Origin: Amphiura filiformis
Lineage: Eukaryota; Echinodermata; Ophiuroidea; Amphilepidida; Amphiuridae
Length of the DNA stretch: 64,000 bases
Assembly (NCBI RefSeq): GCF_039555335.1
Contig: NC_092629.1
Location: 34,303,796 to 34,367,795, forward strand
Direction of reading: 5' to 3'
The notes beneath the pieces are model-generated. The model was not told the DNA's origin, did no database searches, and worked only from the letters and a program-made list of their open reading frames with translations. The position numbers and the translations under genes were made by a program. Within the stretch, counting starts at the first letter, position 1, and the number at the start of each line of letters is the position of its first letter. Positions 24,851-37,800 of this stretch are shown here, piece after piece.

Positions 24851-25549
24851 TTCTAAAACAACAAACTCGGTCAAAAGGTCAATTTGGACACAACTGCGCA
24901 TGCTCTATGCCACAGGAATCCTGTTGCAAAATCCGTCACTTTTTTTCCATGTAGTTTTCTCAGTCGTCAATCCAGACGGTTGACGACTGAGGGCAGCAGT
25001 CTACAGTTATCATACCGTCAGATAATCATTTGACAACAATTGCGCATGCGCGATGAGCGTATATCACTTCATTGAGGATGTGGTAGATATTAGCGGCGTT
25101 ATCGATTAGTACTTTAGCTGATACCCCAAAACTGGAATCCCAAATAACATGTTATATAAGTTCAAGTTATATACGTATATTAGGGTTTCTGTTTAGTGAT
25201 GTTTTATGGGTTATCAAGTTTGAGAAAATGTTTAGAAATCAGTACGTGTACTTGTGCCACAAGTTTTGTGAACATGCCGGCATTTTTATCCATCCACATT
25301 GTTGATACTACAGGGGGACCCCTATTATGTCCCATTTATCATCCTTTTGGTTTGTTCCCTTATGGTTAGGCTATGTTAGAATGTTATTGAAACGTGTGTC
25401 ATATCCTTTTATATAACTTGACATTAAAACGTTTTTAGGCGGTATTAAAAAGTATAGTTTTTTTGTTTATTTCTAAAAATACGGTACTGTTTTATGGCAA
25501 AATATAGGAAATTGGAGGCCTAAATCTAGGAAAAACATATACAATAACC

Positions 25550-25715
25550 CTAACCCTACCCGTGTTTTTTTTCCTATCGGAAGGGAAAGAAAAAACGGAA
25601 AAGGAGAGAAGGTGAAGAAAGAAGTCACTTGGTACCCCCGGGCTTCGAACCTGTGACCCCTCGCATGCCACGCAGAAGATCACCGACCTGTAGCCACGTA
25701 GGTTACGCTGCCTCG
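25550..25715 (-). repeat. tRNA-derived SINE fragment
   Basis: The minus strand has a B-box-like ggttcgaagcc, with a plausible A box (tggctacaggtcgg) upstream at normal tRNA spacing. The flanking tail includes ctaaccctaaccc-type sequence at 25541-25560. Confidence 0.5.
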
Positions 25716-27623
25716 TATGCTGGGTATGACTTGGGCTGATTGCATCATCAAGTCACGTGGAATGCATGCACGCACAGTGGTAGTGAGCTTTAGTGAGACT
25801 ATTATTATGATGGCGGGTATTAATGAATTCTGCACTTACAAATTATTCCACATTCATACACCCCCATATATCAAAGCAGCCAATCAGATGACACTTTTCG
25901 GCGGCGCTATTTTTACTGATACCATATTTATGTGGGAAAATAACCAACGGTACCAAATCTTCGTCCTCCGCCCCTTCCAGGGGCGTACGTGGCCGCTCCT
26001 ACCGGGGGGGGCTGAAGAAAATTCAATTTTGCCGCCCCTTCCTCAACAGCCCGAGTGGTTTTTCGGTGCGGTGGTTTGAAAAAATGAAGAGCAAAAAAAA
26101 AAGGATTATACGTCAGTCGTAGGTGCTAGCGACCTTAAAGGGACACATTTTGATTTTTTACACAATTTTTTATACTTTTTCATATTTTCCCGCCCTTTTT
26201 TCTTTACTCATTCTTTTTGCCGCCCCTTCTTCTTCCGCCGCCCCTTCATTTTGGCGCCCCCTGCTTTTACACCGGGGGGGGTTCTCGCCCCAAAGCCCCC
26301 CCAAAAAAAAAAAAAAAACGCGCATGCCTTCGACCGTCTGGAAAAAATATTTGGCCGCCCCTCTATGATTCGCCACCCGGGGAGTAGGCCCTAGTACACA
26401 TTGCTCCAGGTTGTGCCGGTCCTACATTTATACATTACATGACTGAGCTGTCGATGTCCCGCCCGCCCGGCCCCGAAATGTCCTATCATTTCTCATCACC
26501 ATCACAGAAACCGATAACCGCGAAATCCGGGTCCATTAAACAAATTTTAAACATCATATGATCAGTTATCATATGACCGACTTGTTTGGAAAACCAGGGA
26601 AAGAGCTCAGTCAGCTCAGTGACGAGTAAAGGTCAGTGTTTTAATCTGTAAGTAGGGCCTAAACTTGTGTAAATTATTTTAACATAATACTAAATATACA
26701 ATTTTGGGATCCCAATGTGTAAAGATATATATTGCAAGCGCAGCGAGCAGGAAAATTCGCATATTTTAGGCCTAGTTCACCAAACTTGTATGGCTCAAAA
26801 TTCGGACCGCTCGCTCGGACAGATAGTATCAGTTTGTGAATGAGGACATCGTATAAGTTCCTTGTACTAGTACTAGGGGGAGCCTGGTAAAATGGGGGGG
26901 GGGGGAACAATTTTCGGCACTCCGCTGAGGGGGGGGGGGGCAATTTTTTGTTGGTCTGGAGAGGGGGGGGGCAAGCAATTTTTGGCATACATTTACTTGA
27001 GAAAAGATTGCCTATTTTGAACAGTCTAAAATTGTATTGAATTGCAATATTTTAGCAACATTTTGGATGCGATCGCGCGTCGTGATCAGCTGGGTTTACT
27101 TCTGAACTTCCATTGCTTTACACAGTATCATGCTTCAGTGAATCTGATTAGATTTCGAAGTCCATGGTATCTAGCCTCGAATGTGAAGCTCAGTGATGAG
27201 CAGAGCAAATTTGTATGGGGCACCTTTGAAATAATACGCTCTAAAAAGGCTTAGAAAAACACAGAAACGTTCAAACATACAAATTAAAAAATATCCTGCT
27301 CGCTGTACACTCACATCATATATTTAGACCATTTTTAAAAAGTTTGCAAATTGGGAACCATAAAATTTGCCATGTGCAAATGGGGAAGGGCAAAGATTTA
27401 TGGAAGGCTGAGAAGGGGGGCAAGCAATTTGGGCAGGCTGAGAAGGGGGGGGGGGCAATTTTGGCATCCCATTTGAAAATTATAATTACTGCACAGCCCC
27501 TCAGTGTTTTGGCCATAGTTTCCTAAACTATGTTCAGAGCACCGAGCACTTCAGAGAGAGTGTGTCCTTGTGTGTGGTGTATGTGCTAAAAGTTTGTAAA
27601 CACATTTATCTGGAGAACCGTAA

Positions 27624-27817
27624 CAGTGGTGTTGTCAATGGGGGAGGGGGAAGCTCCCCCTCCTGTGAGAAGTCTTGCTTTCCTTGGAGGATGCTAGCCC
27701 TGATATTTAAAATTTGTATGTCTTTTTGTACCTTTTAACCCATTTTTGACACTTTTTGCCAGTTCCACTGAACCCCACCTCTTTGCCCCCTCTAAAACAG
27801 TCCTGGCTACGCCACCG
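27624..27817. mobile_element. Probable hAT-type MITE
   Basis: Ends cagtggtgttgt and ggctacgccaccg. The flanks aaccgtaa and aacggtag agree at six of eight positions, so it is old or approximate. Confidence 0.5.
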
Positions 27818-28766
27818 AACGGTAGCGGCTAGCAAGATGAAGCTTTCAGGTTGGTGGTGTCAGGCTTGAAGAAAAGTGACAGGGATTTGATTTCCATTGC
27901 CAGTGGCATACCCCCACAGAAATCATTCAGGAAAAAAATTGGGATGGCAAAGAGTAATGTGTCATTAAAATGACTGAAAATGGAACAACAAAATTGACAA
28001 ATAGGGATGAAAAGGGGGGCAGGGGGCCCTCCTGACAAAAAAATGAAAGAAAAAAGTGCCCCTCTGACAAAAAAGAGAAAATCTGTAGGGCAAAGGAAAA
28101 GAAAAGGGGCAAGGAGATCCCTTTTCCACCAAAATTCAACCCGATCATGGGCCAAAATAGTGCAAAATACAAAATATTTGCGCGCTATACGCGCACACAT
28201 TGTCCCAATTTAGCTTTTTTGGAAGCTCAAAGACATGTACAGTCTCTCTAAAAACAAAACCGGTATATATAAATATTGCATGATGCAACTGCAATTTTTT
28301 TTGTCTGTTCCCCTGAAATTTTATTTAGCCCTCCCCCGACCAAGAAAGCTAGCTACGCTCCTGGGGGAGGGATGCAAAGGGCCAAAGCAACTTCTATGGA
28401 ATCGAGGCAAACTTTTCATTGACGTAAATGGTCAAAAATGGACCAAAAAGGTCAAAAAGGGTGGCCTGAGTAACTCATAGGAGGGGAATTGGAAGTGGAG
28501 CAAGAAAGGGGCAAGACTCACATATGGGCGGCCATTTCATGGTAACCGGTGGGCAAAGAGCCTAGAGCCTGCTTAATTTTCCCCTTTAGAATTTGAGTAA
28601 AAATAGTATGATATTTAGCAGGTGCGCAGTCAAGGAGGGCAAGGGGGATAGAGTACCGCACTCACCCAGTTGCCTCTGGATACATGCATCTGTTTGATGT
28701 GCTTGGTATTTGTAATTCTATTATGTAATTACAAAAAGTAATGTTTGAATATTTGATCTTTTTCAG

Positions 28767-28883
28767 GTGTTTGCAAGATAAAGATGAGGTCTGTACTGAT
28801 ATGCATATTGGGTTTGGTTTCCGTGGTAACAGCATGGGATCCAATATGGCTGCAACCGGAACAAATACATTTGTCAGCTACTG
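28767..28883 (+). CDS. PAP gene 1, coding exon 1 (start codon, signal peptide)
   Basis: Acceptor tttcag ends at 28766. A short 5' UTR piece is followed by ATG at 28784. The exon encodes a hydrophobic signal peptide, then WDPIWLQPEQIHLSAT, and ends in phase 1 before gtaagt. The QPEQ-H-LS run is typical of the N-terminus of animal acid phosphatase type 7 proteins. Confidence 0.9.
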
Positions 28884-31800
28884 GTAAGTAGTGTCATAAA
28901 CTTAAGTTTCATTGTAGGCCTATATATGTGACCACAGATTTTCAAAACATACCCTAAACAAGATATTGCCCTTTTGAAAAATACATTTTGCAAAAAAGAT
29001 CCTTAGTTTTAACATACGGTAGGCCTACTTGCTTTTTTCTCAGGTGATCCAACTCAGACGATGGTGACATGGAGCACATTCAACGACACCAAAGAATCAA
29101 CGGTAGAATTTGGATTCCAGGTGGAGAACATGACCATGACAGCATCTGGTAGCAGGACTAAGTTTGTTGATGGAGGTTCAGAGAAACATACACAATATAT
29201 ACATAGGGTAACACTGACCAAATTAATGCCTGGATCTGTGTATAGTAAGTAAGTGCTTGTTCTGTCCAGGCCTTTGGGCTACAAAAAAAAACTGTTTTAC
29301 TGGCCCAACAGGCCCAATTTTTGAATTTTTTGGAGAATTTTGTTGTTAATGTTGTAAAATCAGCCTTTTTTTGACCAAAATTTTGATTTTTACTGAAATT
29401 TTTGAAAAACCATTTTCAAAATATGTTTGCAAAAGTTTTTTATGCTTTCAGTGATATTTTATGATCATTTTAGCCTCCAGGTAAAAAAAGAATCCAAACC
29501 GACCGACCCTATACTTGAAAAGTCCATCCACCCATAAGACAGGGTGGTTTTTTTCATCGCTCTAGCCAGGATTTTTTTGGGTGGTGTGAGACATCCAAAG
29601 TGGGAACCTTCTTCAGAAGCAATATAGACTTTCCTGTAAAGAGTGTAACAGTTGACTTTTGGTGGATTTTGTTTATATCTTGACTCAAAAAAGTGTAATT
29701 TACAATGTACACACCTTTTCTTCAAAATTGGGGCATTTTTGTTATCCAAAAATTGGGGCTTACCAATAGATTTCCAGAGGGAGGGGCGGTAGGGCTTGGA
29801 AGTTTGGGATGGATTGAATTATTTTCTTCTTTGATGAATTTCAATGTATTTGTCAAGCACAAAGGAGAATCTTTTCAAGCTAAAGAGTAATCTCAAAGTT
29901 TTGTCCCTAAGCTTGTACTGTACGTGCAACCTAGTTTTTTGTCCTACCACAGATTGTTTTGTTGCATTTTGCAAGTGGAGGAAGTTCTTATTCTTATTCC
30001 AGCCCCTCCCACTCCTCACCCCCTCCCACGCCCCAAATCTTATGGTGCCCCCTTGTAGCAAATATTTTCTAAACCAAACCTGATCCAGCAATCACAAAAC
30101 TTTTTCAAATACATCGCAAAAGATTAGGAAATATTGCCAGAAAATGTTTAAATGATTGGTTATACATAAAGGGAAATGAAGATTATATAATTTAAACCTT
30201 TTTTTACATTTCAAAAACATTTCTTTGTGTATTAGGCTTCACTTATCCCTTTCCCTAGAACACATAGTGCAGAGTATATCTTGTAGTTCACCTAAAACAA
30301 AATATAGATTTTTTTTCTTTATATCATTACAGTGTATCGGTGCGGCAGTTCATACGGTTGGAGTTCTGTATTCTACTTCCGAGCCTTGCCATCTGATTCC
30401 ACTCCTGTAAGCGGTATACGTTTTGCAGTGTACGGGGATATGGGGAACGAAAATGCCCAGTCACTTGGAAGACTACAGGTAGAGGCACAAGATGGAGTCT
30501 ATGATGCTATACTACATGTAGGTTAGTATCATGGACGAAAGAGATAACAGACCGCGTACCATCAGTCAAAGTCTCTCCACCTCATCCGATAATGAGGGCC
30601 GATTGTTCCATGAAATGCGACAGGCGAGATTGCTACGCAATTACCACATATTTTCATGGTCTATTGCATAATCGCGAAAGCACACAACGCTCTATCGCGA
30701 AGGCACGCAGCGCTGGCGTGATTGTTTGACACGGCAGGATCGAACAATCGGCCCTCATGAATATGCGAGAACTGGTAGCATACAATACACGGGGACTTTG
30801 ACTGGTGGTACACGCTCTGTCTTATCTTACTCCTCTGTGGTTAGTATAATGATATTTACAAAACAAAATCCACCTGAATTGGGCTATTCCATTTAAAATC
30901 CACACTACCCCTGTGGAAGATTTAGCTAAAGTCTACCACAGAGGGAGTATGAGTTTTGAATATAATAAACGATTGGGTAACTTCCATTTTGAAATACTCA
31001 CTCCAGTTGTGGAAGATATAGGTAAAGCCATAGTAATATGGGGGAGTATGGGTTTAAAAATGATTAACCCTGACCAATTACATATGAAAAACATACTCCC
31101 CCTGTGGAAGATATTTCCAAAATCTTCCACAGGGGTAGTGTGGATTTTAACTGGAACAGCCCATTGGGATATTCCATTTGAAATCAGCCATACCCCTGTG
31201 GAAGATCATTAAGAAATGTGTCCTTCAGAGGGAGTATATTTTTCAAATGGAATCAGCTAGGGTTAATTATTTGGAAACCTACCCCTGTATATGGCTTTAC
31301 CCAAATCTTCTGCAACAGGAGTATTTCAAAAGATACTTTTATCTAGTTTTTGATTCAAGATTTTTTTGTTACGTGGTCCGAAAACATTTGGGCCAAAAAA
31401 TGTTTCTTTTTTGTGTGGGGGATTTTCTCCACAACTGCGCATTTTTGCCCAAATTTGACCTTACAGATGAATTCATCAAGTCTATGCCATTTTAAATATG
31501 TATACTTTTATCTACTTTAGACCAACAATTTAGCAGTTACGAGGCCCAAAGGTTTCTGTAATTCCAGGGTTAAGACCAACCTTAAACATGTTAAATCTCA
31601 CTATTTTTGCAGTAATAGAACAGAAATAGATGGTGTTGCAGTATTATTTGTACCCAAATAAAGTGTCTTTGGCAGACAGCAGTAAACCTGATAATTCTAA
31701 ATTTCATTCTACTACCAGGTGATTTTGCATACGACATGGAGGTAGACAATGGCAGGGTCGGTGATGAGTTTATGCGTCAGATTGAGACAGCGGCTGCCTA

Positions 31801-34800
31801 TGTCCCTTTATATGACATGTCCTGGTAACCATGAAAATGCCTAGTAAGTGTAGCAAACAAACATAAAGACACACAGACAGACCAACACACAATGCCAGGG
31901 TTGGTGATGAGTTTATGCGTCAGATTGAGACAGCGGCTGCCTATGTACCTTATATGACATGTCCTGGCAACCATGAAAATGCCTAGTAGGTGTAGCAAAC
32001 AAACATAAAGACAGACAGAATGACAGACAATGGCAGGATCGGTGACAAGTTCAGGTGTCAGATCGAGACAGCGGCTGCCTTATGTACCTATATGATATGT
32101 CCTGGTAACCATGAAAATAACTAGTAAGTGTAGCAAACAAACAGAAAGACAGACACATGCACCCTTGAAACCATATCTACTACACCCTCATAAGATACCC
32201 TATGAGAAATGTGCATAGAATAGTTAAATGTCAATTTTGTGTTCTGCCCACAGCAACTTTTCCAATTACAAGAACCGTTTTACCATGCCAATGTATGAAG
32301 AAGTAGAGAGTTTATGGTATAGGTAAGTGTTTCTCAAGAATAAGCCCTGCAGGTTTGTGTGCGTTTGTAAATGCCTCCAAACGAGGACCTACATATGGAT
32401 ACACACCATAAAACGAGGAAACACCTCCAAACGAGGATGTCCTCGGTTTGAAACTATGACAAGGATGACGTAAATGATGCAAATATGCATATAAGATAGC
32501 ATATAAGATAGGTCCCCCATAGGGGGTATAGGACGGGTCTCAGTTGGATAGTAAGTTGTCTGGTGTGTTTGTATGAGGTCCACGGTGTGTCAATTAAAAA
32601 AGGGTGTGTAAGTCCTCGGTTAGATCCTCCTAAAGTCAAGGTCCTCGTTTGAACGAAACAGTACAAACAGGGGTGTGTGTGTGTGTGTCGGGGGGTATTT
32701 TCACCGCTATGTATGAAAAAGAGTCTATGGTCTAATCTATTTAAGTGTTTCTCAAGAATAAGTTCTGCAGGTTAGTATTTGTTTCCACCAACAAACAAGG
32801 ATACACCCAGTATGTTTACACAGCAGATAAGCAAAATATTCTTTTTATGATAAACAATTTGCAACAATTTTTTTTCAAAATTGAACAAGTTACCCATGTA
32901 CAATAAAATTGTATCATTTGACCCCAAAATAACTGAGGTTTTTGTTAATTAACTCTGTAAAAATAGGTTGTAGATAGCACAAACTATTCATTTTAGAAAT
33001 CCTTGTGATCAGACAAGTAATTTAGTGTATTTGTCAGCAAAATTGGAGCATTTTTAAATGTTTTCTTCAATGTGATATTTTCTTCAACCCACAGTTGGAA
33101 CATTGGTTCAGCTCATATCATATCATTTTCAACAGAAGTCAATTTCTTTCAAAATGGGCAAGATGTGATAAAGAATCAGATGGCCTGGTTAGAAAAAGAC
33201 CTGGAGGTAAAAATGATTTCTCTGTTATTCTTTCATAATATCAGATCAATGTAACTCTTCTGGAAATTTGCAGAAATTAATCCAGAAATGGAGCCATAAA
33301 AAATTCAGGAAATAAACAACAGTGGCGTAACTACAGTGGCGGCAGTGGCCCCTACCCCGCACCGAGAATATCTTAGATGCGGGGGTGTAGGAATAGCATT
33401 GGCATATTTTTTTAAGTGAGGCCAATTTGGCGCCCCCTAGTGGTAGCGCCCGGGGTACATTGCCCCCCTCTTGCCCCCCTAGTTACGCCACTGATGAAAA
33501 ATCTGAGAGATGCAGGTAACTGTTTCAAAATGGTAAATATTTTCCCCATTTAAATAAAAATGATTTAATTTAGGATATAACAAATAAGATGTGTTATCTA
33601 ATTGCCAAACAGAGTAAATGAGAAACACAGGGTTGACCATCCCTTCAACAACTCTTTCTATACCTTTGTACTGAGCCAAGCGTTATTAATCGGGGATCAG
33701 TGAATCTACAGTCCAGTAGCGTATACGTGAATGCAAGCTTATAATGCGTATGCATACGCTGCATCCCTTGGTTGCTAAATGGTTTATAGGGTGTGTCCTT
33801 GGCCTAAATAGTAAGCAACTTTCTGTAAAGTGCAACAATCTTATATATTATGCTATATATAAATCTGTGTGGGTTTTTAAGGACTGAGAAAGTTTATATC
33901 AAAATCACTCTTCAACTCTTAACCCTCTTTATTGAGATTTATAAATCATACTAAAGTTTCTTTCTTGTCCATTTTCAGGAGGCCACCAAACCTGAGAATA
34001 GAGCCAAGTATCCCTGGATCATCACTATGGCTCACAGGCCTATGTATTGCACTAATACCGATCGGGACGACTGTACTAAAACAGATAGCATAGTAAGTAA
34101 TAAAAATAATGCGAGGGTTCATGAGGAGAGTTGTGGTTCATGAAGCTTGGATGAAATTTTATTTGATTTGTTTGGGTTTTGATAACCTTGGATGGCCCAA
34201 GAAAACCTCTATTGAAGCTTATTTCCATTGGGTTCCATTTGAACACCGGGACGGGTTGGGAACAGTCAGGAGTTAACACCCTACTCTTTTTTAACTGGCT
34301 GTGAGATACATGTACAGCTATAGTTCTCTGTATACGGGACCGACAGCTTAACGTCCCCTCCGAAGGATGGAGTACTTTCATGATTCATTTACCCAATTCT
34401 AAATGAACCACGGGGAGATTGGAAGTATGAATATAATCTACAGAGGTTGCCAATTAATTTCAGTCATTTTTCCCCAAGTCAATATCCCAGCAAATCTCCA
34501 CAGCTGGGAATTGAACCTGGGACCTCATGCACTAAAGGCAAGTACCCTAACCATATTAGGCCATACTCTCCCCTAGTGCACATTGGTTTGATTCAAGTCT
34601 TTGATAATCATGGCATATAAATAAAGTTTTTCAATAATTTATTTCATTTTGCATAAAAGGATCTGTCAATCACATGGGCTATTCTAGTTGAAATCCACCC
34701 CCCCATGGAAGACATGACCTTAATCTCCCACACAGGGAGTGTAAAAATATATTACTTTATAATTTTTATTTCAAATCTATTTTTTTATGCAGACAAGAAA

Positions 34801-37800
34801 AGCATTTGAAGACCTTTTCTACAAATATGGTAAGTACCAGTGTATGTGTCAATGTATTTATGTATAAATCCTGATCACCCTTAGGTTAATGGGCATTAGG
34901 CTAATGGGCATCAGTTACCGATCTGATCACATAAATAAACCAACTAGTTGGTCTGGTGTGATCAACTAACTGGTATACAAGTACCATATTCATTCCAATT
35001 AACAAAGCCATTTTGAAAAAAAAAGTCCATTTTTTCAAAATCAGGCCCCCCAATAAATCCTGGTTATGTTCCTGGGCAGACATCCTCCACAAAAACATTA
35101 TTGCCAACTTTAGCTTGAGTGTATCAGATTATTATTATTCTTGATTTTGTTTTTTTAGGTGTTGATTTGTTTATTGGGGCTCATGAGCACAGCTATGAAA
35201 GGTTGTGGCCTGTATATGATAATAAGGTAATTTATTTATTTATTTATTTATTATATTTATAACAATAGGCTAGAAAGTCTGTACAAACCCAATAGTGAAA
35301 CCACTAAATTAAAGGGATGCCCATTACATCAAAACAAACAAAAAATACAGGACAGGGACAGGTTGAATGGAGAAATAAAAGGAGACCAAATGAAATGGAA
35401 GAAAATAAAAAAGGAAACCCGGTTACACAAGGTGGAGACAAACAGCAGATTTGAAGGCTGGTAGGGAGGTGCATTTAACAACATCCTCAGGCAGGTATAG
35501 TTCCATAAGGTGGGAACATATGGGTTAAAAGACCTTTGGCAAAGCGTAAGTCTTCGGAAAGGTATATCAAGAGAGAGATTGCTGAGAGTGGTCTTGCGGT
35601 GAGGCTTGAATGGGTTGGGAGAAGCGCAAAGGTTGTTGAGCATCTTGAAGAGATGGCTTAGGGCCACGGCTTGATTTGATCATTAATTAAATTTTTTGAT
35701 AAAACATAATGATGTTCAATTCTAGACCTGGACAATACCAACAGGTATCACACTGTAATATATACATATATTTTTAGGCATTTTTGATATACATTTTCGT
35801 TTCTTTATCACTTTAGGCCTATTCATCTTTTTCTGCTTTTTGTGGTAATTTTTATTCTATTATTTAAATATTAGTGTGTAAATTAAGGGCGCTATTCACA
35901 TATATTTTAAATTTATTTAGCCAAATACACTAAGCCAAAAAAGAAACTTATAATTTTTCACAAGGTCATATCTTAAAATCCTGTCTATCAAAATTAACCA
36001 AAATTACACACAGGATTGCCTCAATACTCTGCTCTAAAAACATGTCACTAACTATACAGTTGTCCAACTGACACAACCGCAAAATGCACTGACATGCAAC
36101 ACCTTCCTGGACCACATTCACAGCGCAACAGATTTCTTTGGCTGGGTTCCAATTATTCACCTGTGATTGTGATCCCGGAAGCTGTTCCGTGTCAATGCAT
36201 TTTGCTGTTGTGTCAGTTGGACAACTGTTTGGTTACTGACATCATGACATGTGTTTAGAGTAAAGTATTGAAGTAATCATGTGTGCAATTTTTGTTCATT
36301 TTTATGGAGAGGATTTTAAGATATGCATGACCTTGTGAAAAATTATAAGTTTCTTTTTTGGCTTAGTGTATTATAAGTTATTCCTTACATTTCATGATAA
36401 AAAGTTTTTACTCTTTTTCTGATGTTTTAATGCCATTATACCAGTGTTTACCACTTGTAAAAATGAAACAGTGTTCCCCTTTTCTTAAAAATGACGTAGT
36501 TTTACATGCTATCAAACAACCGTGGGGCAGCAATGTCGTTTAACCTCTCAGTGCTTGGTCATCCTTATTATTCATTATAACTCAACAAATGTTGTGTAGC
36601 GTAAATTTTGGACACAATAATTTTTGTAGGATATAAAATAATTTAGTTAAATCTCTCCATATACTTTTGTACTTTATCTGTGAACAGATTTGATCAACTG
36701 TTAAGAATTCACTTGCATTGTAAGTGTTGGACTTATGCAAGGGAAACCATCTAATGGTATATAATGCTTGAGTTAGGTTTTAATTATGTATGTAGTCTTT
36801 GTGCCTAAATTAATTGAACTTTTTACTGAATTTCTTACTTCAGATTTACAATGGCAGCATGGATGCCCCATACACAAACCCTAAGGCACCTGTGCATATT
36901 ACAACAGGATCTGCGGTAAGTCATGTCTTCAACTTTGTACAATTTGGCATATAAACGGGCGTAGCAAGCGGGGGTGGGGACAGGGTAGACAAAGTCCATG
37001 GGCCCGAGGGTTCAGGGGCCCCAAGCACAAAAGCCGTAAATAAGAGCTGATAATGGAGAGCAGGGCCAGATTTACCATTGGGCCAGATGGGCCCTGGACC
37101 CCAAAATTGGCCTATGCATATTTCCTTTTACCTCAAACTCTTTTGCGTTCTTTGCGCACAAATGTCTTAGTAGCATTGGAACAAAACATGTTAGTCCCCA
37201 TCTATATTATACGTAAACCAAAACTTGGCTACTGACTTGAGTGCATGCCCAGAGCCCCCCCATAAGGTAAATCCCGCCCTGGTTAAAAGGGCCCGTACCA
37301 GTGTTCCTTGTTCCTGATGCTTTTGCTACGCCCCTGCATATAAATGAGCGGAATAATTCTGGTATACCCTGCGCACAAGTATAACCTTAATTCTAACCCA
37401 ACCCTAAACCAGAATTGTACCATATAGGAATATAGGGTGTGCAGGGTAAACCAGAATTGTCCCAATGAGGGTAATCAGCTCTGTGACTTATATATCCATA
37501 CACCCTCCAATGGAAGACATGACCTTAATCATCCACACGGAGAGAATTTCAAATGGGGTTACCTGAAAGGGTGATTCCATTTGAAATATATACACCCCTG
37601 TGTTGAAGATTAAGGTCATGTCTTTCATTGGGGAGTGTGGATTTCAATAGCCCATTACCCAATATACAGCCTGTCACTTACAATAAACAGAAACATCAGT
37701 ATAAATAGTGGACAGTTTGGACATTTTGTTTCATTTGGATCCTAACTTAACCCCATGAGAACTACCTGCCTATTGGTCAAAAAGAAGTTTTCATTATCAA

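Noticed and set aside
31742-31898. Rescue splicing from a GAG|GTAGAC donor in exon 4 copy 1 to copy 2
   Set aside because: None of the AGs available before copy 2 restores the PAP frame.
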